DNA of 64,000 nucleotides, taken from Eucommia ulmoides. Taxonomy: Eukaryota > Streptophyta > Magnoliopsida > Garryales > Eucommiaceae. How positions within the stretch are numbered: the first letter of the stretch is position 1; the number at the start of each line of letters is the position of its first letter. A program made the translations under genes and the position numbers. The notes beneath the pieces were generated by a model that was not told the origin of the DNA, did not search any database, and worked only from the letters and a program-made list of their open reading frames with translations. The stretch spans positions 39,222,501-39,286,500 of the forward strand of contig CM028328.1 in assembly GCA_016647705.1 (NCBI GenBank). Direction: 5' to 3'. This document shows, piece by piece, positions 34,547 to 46,335 of this stretch.

Positions 34547-36106
34547 CAACCATAAACCAAGCGCTTCTTGGGAGGCAACCCAAGGGAAAAATAAGTTAGA
34601 TCCATCTCCACCGATTTGAGTCGGAGGCGAGATTCTCTTGCTTCCCAAGTATGTGTTCTAAACCCTAGTCTTCATTATAATGCTTTATCATGTCATTGGG
34701 ATCGCTGACTAGGTTATTATGGGCATTTCCTATTAAAGTTGGTGGTGATGTGTAGTATATTTAGTATATGTTTTAGTGGTAGTTTAGGTTTTATTGTTTT
34801 TATCTTGTGCATGTTTGTTTAGGGTAGTTATTGTATTTTGCTGAGTTTTGACGTCATCTGAGCCATTACCCGATGATGAGTCTATCCCTTGGTTGTTTAT
34901 TGAGGTCGAGCATAAAGCTCATGCATGTATGTTCTGTGTGCTCAACGTTATATTTTAGTAATTGTTATTATAGATCCTACTTGCACGAGCACGAAAACTC
35001 ATTATATAAATGTCTAATTAATTTGAAAACGATTATCTGTCACCTAAATTCATGACATTAGGGTTTCTAAAACTTGATTTGGGGAATATTTGAGGCAAAA
35101 TACTAGGTGAGGTAGTTCGAAAGATATGATCTAGGCATTCGTTTTTATCGCTTGAGCCTTTGAAGCCTACCTTATAAAATATTTATCCCTCGTTACCCTG
35201 TCGAAGCCTAAACACTGTTTTAATTTTGAACACTTAACAAATACCATTTGACCGATAAAACTTCTTTCCAAACCTATATCGCTAAACTGAAGGCACAAAG
35301 AGATTGAATCAAGTTAGCATTCATTATGCTACTTGATGTGAGCGGTTGGGTTTTGGGTGAGTTATTAGTTGGTTCGGTATTCGATTACTCACTTGTCATT
35401 TTTCATTAATATTTCACACACCCCTTAAATTGTACAAATCAAATAAGTTTGGGGGGGTGTTTGTTGTTTGAGAAAAAAAAAACTATGTAAATATAGTTTA
35501 TTTCCATTTCTTTTTGACAAGTGAGTACGTCGGTCTTAATAGATTGTTCAAGGTTGTTTCAATTTATCTGTGGGATTTCGAGTGTGAGTGTGCCAGGCGA
35601 TATGCCTTGGGTAACATTAAGTTAACAATGTTAACCTGTTTTGTCTTCTAATTTACCCTTAGCCTTATTCCTAAATTGAACCAAGACCTATTGATCTTTT
35701 TGAACCTCCGAACCTACATTAGTGGAGAATAGATCTCGGGTCAAGCCTATGGACTCCCTATACCTTCAGGATTTTTTTGTCATGTGCTTATATGGTGGAT
35801 AATCCAATCCGATTAACGAATAGTTATATATTTGAGTTTTAAGCACACACACTTTGACAGGATCTATAGTAGCACTTACCATTATAAATGTTGAAATTCT
35901 AGAACACTACATGGTGTGTTTTTATGCTTGAACTCGATAGGATTTGGGGCTGATGAGGGATAATTCGTTTGGCCGGTAGATAATACTTAAAACTTGCACA
36001 TATTTGTTTTTCGTGTTTTTTATTTTTTGTTTTTCGTTGTTATATTTTCTTTTATTGCGTGGGTGTTTTGCTCGAGGACTAGCAAAATTTCAAGTTTGGG
36101 GGTATT
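34547..36106 (+). other. non-coding 3' part of the Athila-like interior and polypurine tract
   Basis: The segment starts with CGCTTCTTGGGAGGCAACCC, a conserved Athila interior signature. It carries no long frame and ends in the polypurine-like tract AAGTTTGGGGGTAT at 36,092-36,105 just before the 3' LTR. A G7 run lies near 35,451. Confidence 0.6.
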
Positions 36107-37555
36107 TGACAGGTGTAAATTATCTATCTATTTCTAATCCGAATATTGTTAGTTTTCAAGTATGTTTAGTACGTTTTAGTATGTTTTTATGTGTTTTTGT
36201 ATAAATAAGGTGTTTGAAGTGAAACGGAATGAAAACGGATAAAAACTGATCACATCAGATCAAAGACAGTGGAAGAACGGTGGAAAAAGGGTAAAGAAGT
36301 TGAAATTCAGAACCTGCAGCCACTGTCGTAGTGGTCAAAGTACAGAGAAGGCCTTAACTTACTGCAAATCCACCGCCGCAGCGGTGAACCCACCGCCTAG
36401 GTGGTGAAACTATTGGAAAAAGCAGAGAAGGCCACCGCCTAGGTGGTGAAACTACAGAGAGGTCTTGAATCCACCGTCTCCTCCACCACTGCGGCGATCA
36501 CTGAACTGACCTACCCACTACCGTGGCGGTCTTCCTGCACCAGATTTTAGATATTTATTAGATATTTTCCCTATTTATACCCCTTCCTCTCCTCTCCTCC
36601 ATCTATTAGAGCCCCATTAGGGTTAGTATATTTTAGAGAGAAGTTTTGGGAGTGCTCATTCAAATCCTAAGGAGAAGATCACGTTGCAAAGAAAGGGGAG
36701 CAATCTCGAAACGTTTTTAGCAACAAATCTTCAGACTAGGCTAAGTTTCTCTCATTCCTTTATTTATTTCTTAACTTAGGATTGTTATTTGAGCATGTTT
36801 AGCTCATTTTTAATTGTATAACCGACTATGGCCATGAGCTAAATGAGTTTTTGTCTAGGTATTAATATATTTACGAAAATGTAGTTTTGTTTGAGTTTGT
36901 GTTTCGTTAATGTGTGTTTTATAATAATTTCGATTGTGTTTGCCGTGTTGTCATGTTATTATGCTTGTTTAGATAATTAGAGAATATGGGATTTAACACT
37001 CGGGAGAGGTAACCCCAAATTCGGACTAGGGTAAACACAACACAACACAACAATGTAACGACCCGGGAGGGCGTTAGAAAGTGTGCAAACAATGACGTTG
37101 GGGCGAGACTCACGTAACCTAGCGTCGTTAAGATGTTGAGGGGGACTTCTTTGTTGACGCGAAGTCATGTATTCACTCGTCTTATACTTGGGAGAGGTGG
37201 CGAGTAATTTTATGAACCGAGATTGTCGGATACCCGAACGCCATTAATATAAACAAAAATGAGACCAAACACGTTTTTGTAAACAAAGTTAATCCCTAGG
37301 GAATATCTTCCCTTAACCGTCTCATATTAGTATTAGTATATTTAATTTAATTAGTTTAATTAACTTAGTAGTAGTATTTATTAATTAAATTACATTTGTT
37401 TTAGCCTAGATAAAGGTAGGTCATGACAATTACGGTACTCGATAATAGTCACAACCAATCCCTGTAGATACGATAACCCTAACTCTCCCGATCTATACTA
37501 AAACTTGACCTCGTATACTTGCGAGTGAAAGTAGCGATGTATTTACACGCTACCA
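36107..37555 (+). repeat. Athila-like 3' LTR
   Basis: It begins TGACAGGTGTAAATTATC and ends GCTACCA. Compared with the 5' LTR it has many substitutions and small indels, so the insertion is old. Near 36,391 and 36,433 it has two copies of CACCGCCTAGGTGGTG, a perfect palindrome. Confidence 0.85.
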
Positions 37556-37670
37556 TACACCATGTTGGATATAATGTGGGCCACCGCAAATGCGAATGTG
37601 GCAATATATGGAATGAATTTTGTCGGTTATGAATTGTGGGTGACTTTTAGTTATGGGACCTGTTGGCCCA
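37556..37670. other. host sequence between two insertions
   Basis: It begins with the right target duplication TACAC and ends with GGACC, the left target duplication of the next insertion. No gene is seen. Confidence 0.6.
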
Positions 37671-39003
37671 ATGATCTACCCAAGAGGGGGGTGAATTGGG
37701 TAGTATTACAATTTAATCCAAATTATCAGAGAAATAATAACACTTCAAAAAATCAAACAATTAATTTTTATCCTAAAATTATTATCTTTATAGCAGCGAA
37801 TAAGTATAATAATCTCTAGGTGCACACCCAAATAACACAAGATAAAATAAAGGTAATAAACAATAAAGTACACACCGATATATCTTGGTTCACCAAGCTA
37901 CTCTTGGTTAATCCAGTCCTCCGAGCCCCACAGAGATTTGCACCCACTAAACTCAAGATTCCTTTAAAAGTAGGAAACAAACCCTCACAAAGATTCTTTT
38001 ACAGGCTCAGAATCAACCTTTACAAAATTTTCTTTTCACAGGCTAAGGAATAACCTCTACTTTTTACAGGCTCAAGAATAACTTAATTCTTTTTAACACA
38101 AAGGTTAAAGAATCAAAACCTCACAAAACACTCTAAATATCCTTTACCTGGTAAGGATTGAACCGTTGCAAAATCCACATAAAATAATTTAATCCAGGAA
38201 GAATTACTACCTCAATCTCTTTACAGAAAGAGACTGAAACTAGTTACTCTCTGATTAAATACACCCAACAGTATTTAATCCGCCACTCAACTTACCAATT
38301 AAAAAAATTGATAAGTGATTTTTTTCACTCGGAGTTTCTACCACCCCAGATAAATTAAAACTCAATTAATATTCTAAAACTAGTGATAGAAAAGTGAGTG
38401 ATTCAAAATATGATTTTAAACAAAAATAGGCAGCACATAATTAAGCACGTAATCAGTTTAATTCAAGAAATTGTTTAAAAAATATTTTTCAATAAAAATC
38501 AGACAACAATTTCTAAAGATCAAATTCCAAAAAATTAATCAAACAATACTATGTAGGAAATAATTTGGAAAGATCTTACCCAAAATCCACCGAAAAAATA
38601 ATTAGAGCAATGTTATTTCAGATTTGGTAGCAGCAATGATTAATAGCAAATGATTCTCAAGAATGTCTCTTAGAAAAGCTCTTACAAAAACTCAGTATAA
38701 TATCTCTTAGAAAAACTCAATATGATCTCTTGATCTCTTAATCTCTCTTAATGATATGAAAAACGTAGGTCTTCATAAATGAGATTAAAAATTTCCCTCT
38801 AACGGCTAGTTCCCATTTATCATAACACTTAATTGCTCTTTTAGACCCCTAGGTTCTTCATATTCTTCAACCTCTTAATCATTCATCATCTTTATCATCA
38901 TATCTTTATCATTTGGAACTAATAAACTGAAACACTTAATTAAACCGTTAGTTCCACAAAAAACATCAACCTTTAATTGTCCATCAAAATCTTAGGATCA
39001 ACA
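37671..39003 (-). mobile_element. Sirevirus-type solo LTR
   Basis: It starts TGTTGGCCCAATGATCTACC and ends TTAGGATCAACA, the reverse complement of the ends of the LTRs at 695 and 39,157. Target duplication GGACC flanks it (37,666-37,670 and 39,004-39,008). No internal sequence is present, so this is a solo LTR left by recombination between two LTRs. At 1333 bp it is shorter than its relatives and lacks the CGGTCAACCG array. Confidence 0.85.
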
Positions 39004-39156
39004 GGACCCTACATAGAGAACGATTATCTTAGAATCGAGTGTGACTAATAGGACCACACGATTCTAAATTATTATTGTTTTGAATGAAATTTCAAGGACG
39101 AAATTTATTTAAAGGGGGTAGATTGAATTTTTTTGTATAAATAAATATTTGATAAT
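39004..39156 (+). other. chromovirus-type 3' end: pol tail and polypurine tract
   Basis: TTTCAAGGACGAAATTTATT followed by TAAAGGGGGTAGATTG (about 39,088-39,126) matches the characteristic pol-end and polypurine tract of plant chromoviruses. The expected LTR begins but is cut at 39,157. Confidence 0.5.
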
Positions 39157-41486
39157 TGTTGATTCTAAGATTTTGATGGAAAATTAAATGTTGATATTTT
39201 TTGTGGAACTAACGAGTTTATTGAGTATTTTAATATAAAAGTTCCATTGACGATTTAATCATGAAAAAATTGTTGAGATGGTTAAGGATGCAAGAGACAA
39301 TCATTAAGAGGCAAAAGATTTTGAAGAATCTAGGTGAAAAAAACTCAGGTTAATTTTTACTCTTAATATAACCCGATTAGGATCACACACGACACAAAAA
39401 TGATTTTATGTTTATGTGTGTTTTTATTAGGATCCTAATTAGTTAACATATTTGTCCCAATGTGAAATTGAAGAAGAAATATTAACTTCAAAAATATTAG
39501 TGCTTAAAATTATTAATAGTGTCAACCGAGAAAAGAAATCGGTTAAAGAGGCAAAAACGTCGAATGTTGGAGTTAAAATGAACTAAAGAATAAGTGATTC
39601 CAGTACTGATCAGTCAACTGGCTTGGGAGGATCGGTCAACTAATGGGTGAAGGCTGGAAAATGGTAAAGTCTCTGGATTGATTGGTTAACCGACCAAGAG
39701 AGATCGGTCGACCTGTGTAACTCTCTAAATCAATCAGTCAACTGATAACGAAGAATAGGTCGACAGACCCTGGCCGAGAAATGGCCTGGGTAGCATCTTG
39801 AATCGATCGGTCAACCGATCTATGGAGTATCGGTCGATCGATGGGCGAGTATTTTTGGCTTAGGCTACAACCTGAATCGATCGGTCAACTTATGGACTTT
39901 GATTGGTCAACCGATGGCTCTGTTTTAGGATTTGAGAATTTCATGTATTTTATCAAAAAGTAGCCGTTACTAGCCGTGTTTTGGTTAAAATCTGAGAGAT
40001 ATCATAGGATTTGATGATATTATAGATAGATGGTTGTTATTTTGATATCCCTAAATATATGGTATATATATTTTAAGTAATTCTCAAATTGGTACATTTA
40101 ATTCTTTCTATCCTATTGATTTGAGTTTGAGAAATATTTGAGGGACTAAATTGAATGATTTAAAAGCTATAATTAAGTGAATCGAACCAAGATTGAGTCA
40201 TATCGATATAAAGGGTCTATAAGAGCAATTAAGTGTCATGATATATGGAAACTAGTTGTTCGAGGGCCTATTTCAAATCCTTATATATAGACCTACGTTT
40301 TTTAGATCTAAAAAATCTCAATTAATCAATTTTCAAGAGCTATTCAATTCCTGAGCTCTCTGAGAGTAATTATTCTGAAATTATACTGAGAGGATTGTGA
40401 GATTATTCTTGAGAATTGTTCTTGAGGAAATTGCTATGAATTATTGTTGTCACCGATCTAAAGTCTTAATGCAATTCAATTTACATTCATTCGGTGGTAT
40501 CCTAGTGAGATCGTTTCAAGTTTTTACTTTTAATAGTTATTTGATAATATCGTTTACTGCTTGGAATTTTGATATTTGAAATCGTTTTTTTTTTTTTTTT
40601 CAACTTTAAATTGATTAAAATATTTTAAAGCAATTTCTTGTGAAAATCTGATTATGTGCTAAATTGTGTATTACCCGTCTATATTAAAATCAGATTTTGA
40701 TATTCTCGCTGTATTTCTATCACTAGTATATATTGGGACATTAATTGAGTTTAAATTTAATCTGAGGTGGTAGAAGCTCTTAGTGGAAAAACTTATCAAT
40801 TTGTGTAATTGGTGAGTTGTGTGAGGGTTAGATATTATTGGGAATATCTAATCAGGGGGTACCTAGGTTTCAATCTCTTCTGGTAAAGAGATTGAGGTTT
40901 GATCTTTACCTAGTGCATAAAAAAATTAGGTTACTCTTTTCCTGTGAAAAGAGATAGGCGTAATTCTTTCTGACTAGAATTAATTTTGAGTGAATTTGTA
41001 ACGGTTTAATCCTTATCGGGTAAAAGGATACTTGGATTATTTTGGGAGGTTTGATTCTTAGCCTAAATATAAAAGAATTAGGTTAATCTTTATCCTGTGA
41101 AAAAGATAGAGATTCTTCCTTAGCTTGTGAAAAGGAAAATTGTAAAACTTGATTCTGAGCCTATGAAAATAATCATTGTAAGGGTTTGGTTCCTACCTGA
41201 TTAAAGAAATCATAGTGATTAGTGGGTGCGACTCCCCGTGGGGCTCAGATGACTGGATTAGCCAAAAGTAGCTAAGTGAACTAGTATAAATTTTGGTGTG
41301 TTGTTATTTTACTTTATTTATTTTTAGTTGTTTGGGTGTGCACCTAGTTTACTTAACACTTATCCACTACTATAAACATAATAATTAATTTATGATAAAA
41401 TTAATTATTTAAATTTTCAAGTGTTATAATTTAATTTTATAACTACCCAATTCACCCCCCCTCTTGGGTAGATCACTTGGCCAACA
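39157..41486 (+). repeat. Sirevirus-type 5' LTR
   Basis: Ends are TGTTGATTCTAAGATTTTGA and CTTGGCCAACA. It is homologous to 695-2958. At 39,520-39,925 it has an array of GATCGGTCAACCGATC-type inverted repeats (a full copy at 39,805-39,820). Confidence 0.8.
39520..39925. repeat. array of GATCGGTCAACCGATC-type inverted repeats
   Basis: About ten units of the motif ATCGGTCAACCGAT and relatives are spaced about 30-60 bp apart within the LTR. The arms GATCGGT and ACCGATC face each other around a CA centre. It corresponds to the array at 1144-1490. Confidence 0.8.
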
Positions 41487-41487
41487 A

Positions 41488-41503
41488 TTGGCATTAGTGC
41501 TGA
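41488..41503 (+). other. degenerate tRNA-Met primer-binding site
   Basis: TTGGCATTAGTGCTGA follows the LTR end and resembles TTGGTATCAGAGCTGG. Confidence 0.55.
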
Positions 41504-41536
41504 TTTATCTTGATAAACTAAGCTAACAAAAATCAT

Positions 41537-43068
41537 ATGACGCACACAATAGACACACTAGCTGAGGGTCAGTCTATGTACCGACCACCCTTATTTGCAT
41601 GTGAAAATTATGCATTCTGAATGATAGAATGATTGCTTTCCTTTAGGCCACGAATTATGACGTATGGCTAGCAATTGAGGATAGTCCGTTTGTCCCCAAG
41701 GAAAACAGAGTTGCCAAAAAGAAATAGCAGCTAACTACTTCTGATAAGCAGAAACTTTCTATAAACTCTCAAGTTATTGATATTTTATTTTGCTCTTTAG
41801 ATGCTAATGAATACTCGAGAGTTTCAGGTTGTGGATTGGTGAATAAAATATGGGACAAGTTGCAGGTTACCCACAATGGAACAAGTCAAGTGAAATAGTC
41901 GAAAATCAACACCCTAATCCATCAATTTGAATTGTTCAGAATGGGAGAAACAGAATCGATTCAAGAGATGTACACTCAATTCAACACCATTTGCAACCAT
42001 TTAAGCCAACTCGGAAAGTCGTACTGCACAGAGGACAAAGTTCGAAAGATCCAAAGATCTTTAACTAAAGTATGGGAGCCGAAAGTGACCGCAATTGAGG
42101 AAACTAAGGATCTTATAAAATATGAAATTGATGACCTCATCGGCAACCTAATGATGCATGAAACCACAATTCAAGGATATGAGGATGACACCGGGAATAG
42201 CAAAAAGAAGTCTTTGGCACTAAAATCTCAGAAAAGTGAAGAAGATGATGACAGTGACGATGTTAGTCTTGACAGTAAGCAAGAAAATGATGTGACACTT
42301 CTCACAATTTTTTTTAGAAGAATGACTTGACGTACATTTCGTGGAAGAAAAAATTCCAACATGAATAATGTGGAATATTACAGCTATCATAAGACTGGCC
42401 ACTTCCAAATCGAATGCCCCGAGTCTAAGAAAGACAAGGAAAAAGAAAAGAAAAGAAAATAGAAGAAGAAAGTGAACAAGAGTACGAAAAAGTCAACAAA
42501 AGTCACATGGGATGACTCGGAGTCGAGTAACTCAGAAAAATCGATCAGTAATGACTCATTTATGCTTGCTTTGATGGCCACTGGAGTTGAGGTACCTAAA
42601 TATTCAAGTTCTTGTCCTTTAGATTTTGATGAATTATTTGATATTTATCAAGAACTTACTCATAATTATAAAATCTTGTGTTCAAAAATTAATGCCCTTC
42701 AAAGTACAATTAACACATTAAACAAGCAAATAATGGATTATGATTCTAAAAATATTGAATTAAAATCCAAGATGTTGGATTTACATTCAATAGTTCTCAA
42801 ATTCACCGGCAGTGAGTATAATTTTAAAATGTTTTTGGGAAGATCACGCGGTATCTTTGATAAATCCAAAATTAGATTTCAAAAAAATGTTAAGAAAAAA
42901 CATTTTCATAAATTCTTTTCTGAAACCAAGGATATTGTTAAATGTTTTAAATGTAATATTATGGGGCATACTATTTGTAAATGTTTTTCTAAAGTATCTA
43001 ACTGCAAACAAGTTTGGGTTCCTAAAGGAACTAAAATTGTCCCTACTAACAAGATCAGACCCACTTAG
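41537..43068 (+). pseudogene. Sirevirus-type gag, broken
   Basis: The start is ATG 41,537 (MTHTIDTLAEGQSMYRPPLF). The expected Trp after 'NYAF' is TGA (41,618-41,620). A shift follows, and the frame recovers as NYDVWLAIEDSPFVPKENRV. Further on are 'IWDKLQVTHNGTSQVK', then the open frame 41,932-42,327 with 'ESIQEMYTQFNTICNHL' and 'VRKIQRSL', the retroelement gag helical domain. Two knuckles follow: 'YYSCHKTGHFQIEC' near 42,375 and 'CFKCNIMGHTICKC' near 42,940, separated by a Ser/Lys-rich linker and a coiled coil. The final 'QVWVPKGTK' is the usual Sirevirus gag end. The extended gag with late knuckle separates it from short copia gags. Confidence 0.8.
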
Positions 43069-43883
43069 ATTGGGTACCACCTAGGAACTCTTTGAGGTGC
43101 TTCTTGCAGGTTATAAAATAAACATCTATTTGTAAGGACAAATTTTTCCTAGGAAGTAATTGTTCTCAACACATGATAGAGAATAAATAAAAATTTACGT
43201 CTTTGACACCTAAAGACGAAAGTCATGTGATTTCTGGAGACTAAGCCATGAGTAAGAAATTAAGTTTAAATGAGCTAGTAAAAAATTCCGAGACCTGTGT
43301 TGTTTTACATATTCTTAAGTTGTTTTAAAATTATTACATGATTTTCTGATATTATGATTATTTAAATGATAAATAAATTATATATATGTTGAATTCTAGG
43401 TATTGATTATAACCGTGATAAATGCATGCATTAGATTTATGATTGATAATTTTATGAATTATTAGTGAAATATGCTTCATGTCTTAGTGCATTAATGATT
43501 ACATGTTTCTAAATTCTATCTATAAGGAAGATATTAATTGATATCATGCTACATTGTTGAAATATTATGATTGCCTCAAGATTATTCTCCTACGCAAGAA
43601 TTTGCTCATTTACAACTATGTAGGGGAAGATTGCATGCTTATAACGATATTTTTGGTATAGTCTAGGCATAATGATGTTTGCCTAGAGTAGTGGTGTTAT
43701 GTGGTTCCCCTTTCCCACTTTTTGAGATGACAAATGGGAAGAATTAGTTATTGTTTTGTTGAAAATCTATAAGGGGGAAACCATAGTTGTGCTTTAATGA
43801 GTTAAAACAACCCGTCCTCAAATTTAGGGAGAGTGTGGTTACATTTTATTTTAACAAAAATATGAGAGTTAATTGTCATCATC
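43069..43883 (+). other. non-coding remnant where pol would lie
   Basis: No protease, integrase or RT similarity was found. The part from about 43,690 to 43,880 resembles the UTR directly before the polypurine tract of copia elements. Confidence 0.5.
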
Positions 43884-43940
43884 AAAAAGGAGGAGATTGT
43901 TGATCCTAAGATTTTGGTTGCATTGTCATTGTATTTATTA

Positions 43941-44900
43941 ATTCAGTTATGTTTTCAAAATCTAAGAATTTTATTGGTTATTCAGTTTTAATAATAATAA
44001 TTGTATTTATTATTACTATTATAATATTGACTCGATAATTCGATAAATTAAGTATAATTATCGCTGTAATTTGTAAAATTTTCTTAAATTTATGAAAAAT
44101 GAAATATTAGTAATTCGGTTTTGGTATTAATTCTCCAAAGAGAGAAACCACGTGGCGGCCCTGGGAAACCAGGCTATTACAGAAAGCTTCTACCTTTAAG
44201 CGAGGCAAGTTCTTCTATAAACCCCCTAAAACATTTTTTTTTTTCCTTTTAGCTGATATAAAGGAGGACATAAAAATTTGACAATAACCTAAGAGGATGT
44301 TCCCAAGGGAACATTAAAAAAAAAGTTTATTTTTTCATTTTATTTTTAGTCATTTACTTTCCCACACTTTAAATTTAAGTTATTTACATTTGCGCTCGGC
44401 GTCTTTCTGTGCTTTACATTTCTATCATTTATTTTTCCCATTCCAAACCTTTCCGTTCTTTAAATTTTTTGCAATTTATTATTTCTATCATATTCATTTA
44501 TTATGTTTATAAAAACATAATGTAACTAAAAATAACTAAAAAAAGAGAAAAACATCTTGACTAAGGTTTGTCAGGGGATGTTGGCCCATACTTAATTTCT
44601 AGGTTTCACAAATGTGTGAATCTTTAAATGGCGGGTTAAGGGAAGATCTTCCTTAAAACAATTTTTTTTTTTAGCTAAGTTTAATTTGACAAAGAAACGT
44701 AATGTCTCACACACAAGAAAAATATTTTTTTAGAAGTTCTATATAACAAAATTTTCTAGACTTGTTGTTTAAAAAAACTACATCATAAAAAGGGTTAGAC
44801 TTCGGAGAGGGACCAACTCTCCTTGAAGGTTAGGGAGCTCTTTGGTCAGTCTCAGCAACTTGAGGGTGACCTCATCGAAGTCTTACGTTGCTTTGGAGGA
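43941..44900. other. unassigned AT-rich region
   Basis: No gene is seen. Parts resemble Tat-type LTR or leader sequence (GGCGGGTTAAGGGAAGATCTTC near 44,630, quoted in part), but the boundary between the Sirevirus-type 3' LTR and the next LTR is unclear. Confidence 0.3.
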
Positions 44901-44990
44901 GGTTGAACAGATATGCTATGTACAAGAAATATACACAAGTTTAAGCCAAAATGATAGGTTGTGTTTTTAGAAACATACTTACTTAGGGGA

Positions 44991-45212
44991 TGTGGTCTTC
45001 CCTAATTGATTACCTCATTTTCCTCCTTGATCTTCCTGGTCGGTGGTTGATCGGTGGTCGTCGATCCCTCGGGTTCTTAGCCAATAACTCAACAACAACC
45101 TACTTAGGGGATGTGGTCATCCCTAAGTAGCTAGTTTCCTTTCGTCCTTGATCCTCTTTGCTCGGTGTTGATCGATGGTCGTCGATCCTTTGAGTTCTTG
45201 TTCTAAGAACTT
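44991..45212. repeat. 111-bp tandem duplication inside the LTR
   Basis: ACTTAGGGGATGTGGTC starts at 44,991 and 45,102. Both units contain GGTCGTCGATCC and TTGATC(T/C)TC elements with moderate divergence. Confidence 0.8.
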
Positions 45213-46105
45213 CAAGAACACCTTCCGGGACCAAATTTTAGCAGAATCATGATGTGTTATTTGAGAAATATGCTTGAAAATCCTAGCACCCGAGAGAGTT
45301 GCTCGAGTTTAGAGAGAGAAACTAGGCCTTCAAGACTGGCAAAGGTGAGAGGAAAGACCCTGTATTTATATGCCTAGGGGCTTGCCCATTAGCCAATGCG
45401 CAGGCCATTCTTGGTTATTCCCTGGGGGATTTTTGGCCTAAGGGACTAGTTGTCTTGCCCTGGTCTTGTTTTGCTTGGAACGAATTTGGGATGGAAGGTT
45501 GGATTCTCAAAGATTTGGTAATGATTGGTAATCATTACTAATGATTGGCAATTATTACCAATCATTAGCCTCTCTCCAATCAAATTCCTTGCACATGGGT
45601 GCATTTATGACTTGATGTGACGCATTCAGTTTGGTTTAGTGGCTAAGTATCGATTAGTTTCACTATTTCAGTTTGGTCGTCATAAATGCATCCAAGGTGC
45701 TTTGAACCTGGTCTTGAGGTGTCACTTTGAATTTAATTATAGGTGATGAGTTATTTCTTGGTGAGCACTCCTACAGTTAGGTTTGGATGGAATCGGGTTA
45801 ACTTACCTTGTAATTGACGGTTGATTTCCAAGTTCTTAGCTAACCCTAAGATATTTTGGTGAAAATATCTAGATCCTTTGAACCTAGCCATTCTATGTCA
45901 TCCCAAGAATTTATTGTTTTATGGTATGTGCATTTAATGCATTGCTTGGAGGCCACACATTCGATTTGGTTTTGGTAACGGGTCGTTATGATTAAAGGTT
46001 TTCGATTGATTCTAAGATATTTCGCTTAAAATATCTAGATACCTTGAATGTGGTCTTGACATGTCACCCTAAGCATTTAATTCTTTATGGGATGGGCATT
46101 CAATG

Positions 46106-46335
46106 CTCAATGAATGCTTAGCTTAGGTGGTGAACTGAATCGGTTTAGTTTCGATAACGGTTGGTTGTACCCTAAGTATCTTGGTTCCCTTCCTTAGCCA
46201 TTTGGTTCCATAGTCATTGAATACTCAATGAATGCTTAGCTTAGGTGGCAAACTGAATCGGTTTAGTTTCGATAACGGTCGGTTGTACCCTAAGTATCTT
46301 GGTTCCCTTCCTTAGCCATTTGTTAGGCAAATTCT
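46106..46335. repeat. 118-bp tandem duplication inside the LTR
   Basis: CTCAATGAATGCTTAGCTTA starts at 46,106 and again at 46,224. The units are nearly identical through TATCTTGGTTCCCTTCCTTA, so this duplication is younger than the LTR itself. It is absent from the copy near 12.4 kb. Confidence 0.9.

Larger units (their letters stand above)
32009..37555 (+). mobile_element. compact Athila-like LTR element without pol (non-autonomous)
   Basis: The element is 5547 bp. It has direct LTRs (32,009-33,437 and 36,107-37,555), target duplication TACAC on both sides (32,004-32,008 and 37,556-37,560) and a tRNA-Asp-type primer site at 33,444. A polypurine tract lies just before 36,107. The interior is only 2669 bp and holds one gag-like frame (33,587-34,546), then the motif GCTTCTTGGGAGGCAACCCA at 34,563, which is common in Athila interiors. 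No protease, RT or integrase similarity is visible. It was probably mobilised by a complete Athila-like relative. Confidence 0.85.
39157..43940 (+). mobile_element. Sirevirus-type copia element with pol deleted
   Basis: The 5' LTR (39,157-41,486) is followed by a primer site, a broken gag (41,537-43,068), about 800 bp of non-coding sequence, the polypurine tract AAAAAGGAGGAGAT (43,884-43,897) and the first bases of a 3' LTR (TGTTGATCCTAAGATTTTG at 43,898). Protease, integrase, RT and RNase H are absent, so this copy is internally deleted or non-autonomous. The 3' LTR is lost after a few dozen bases. Confidence 0.75.
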
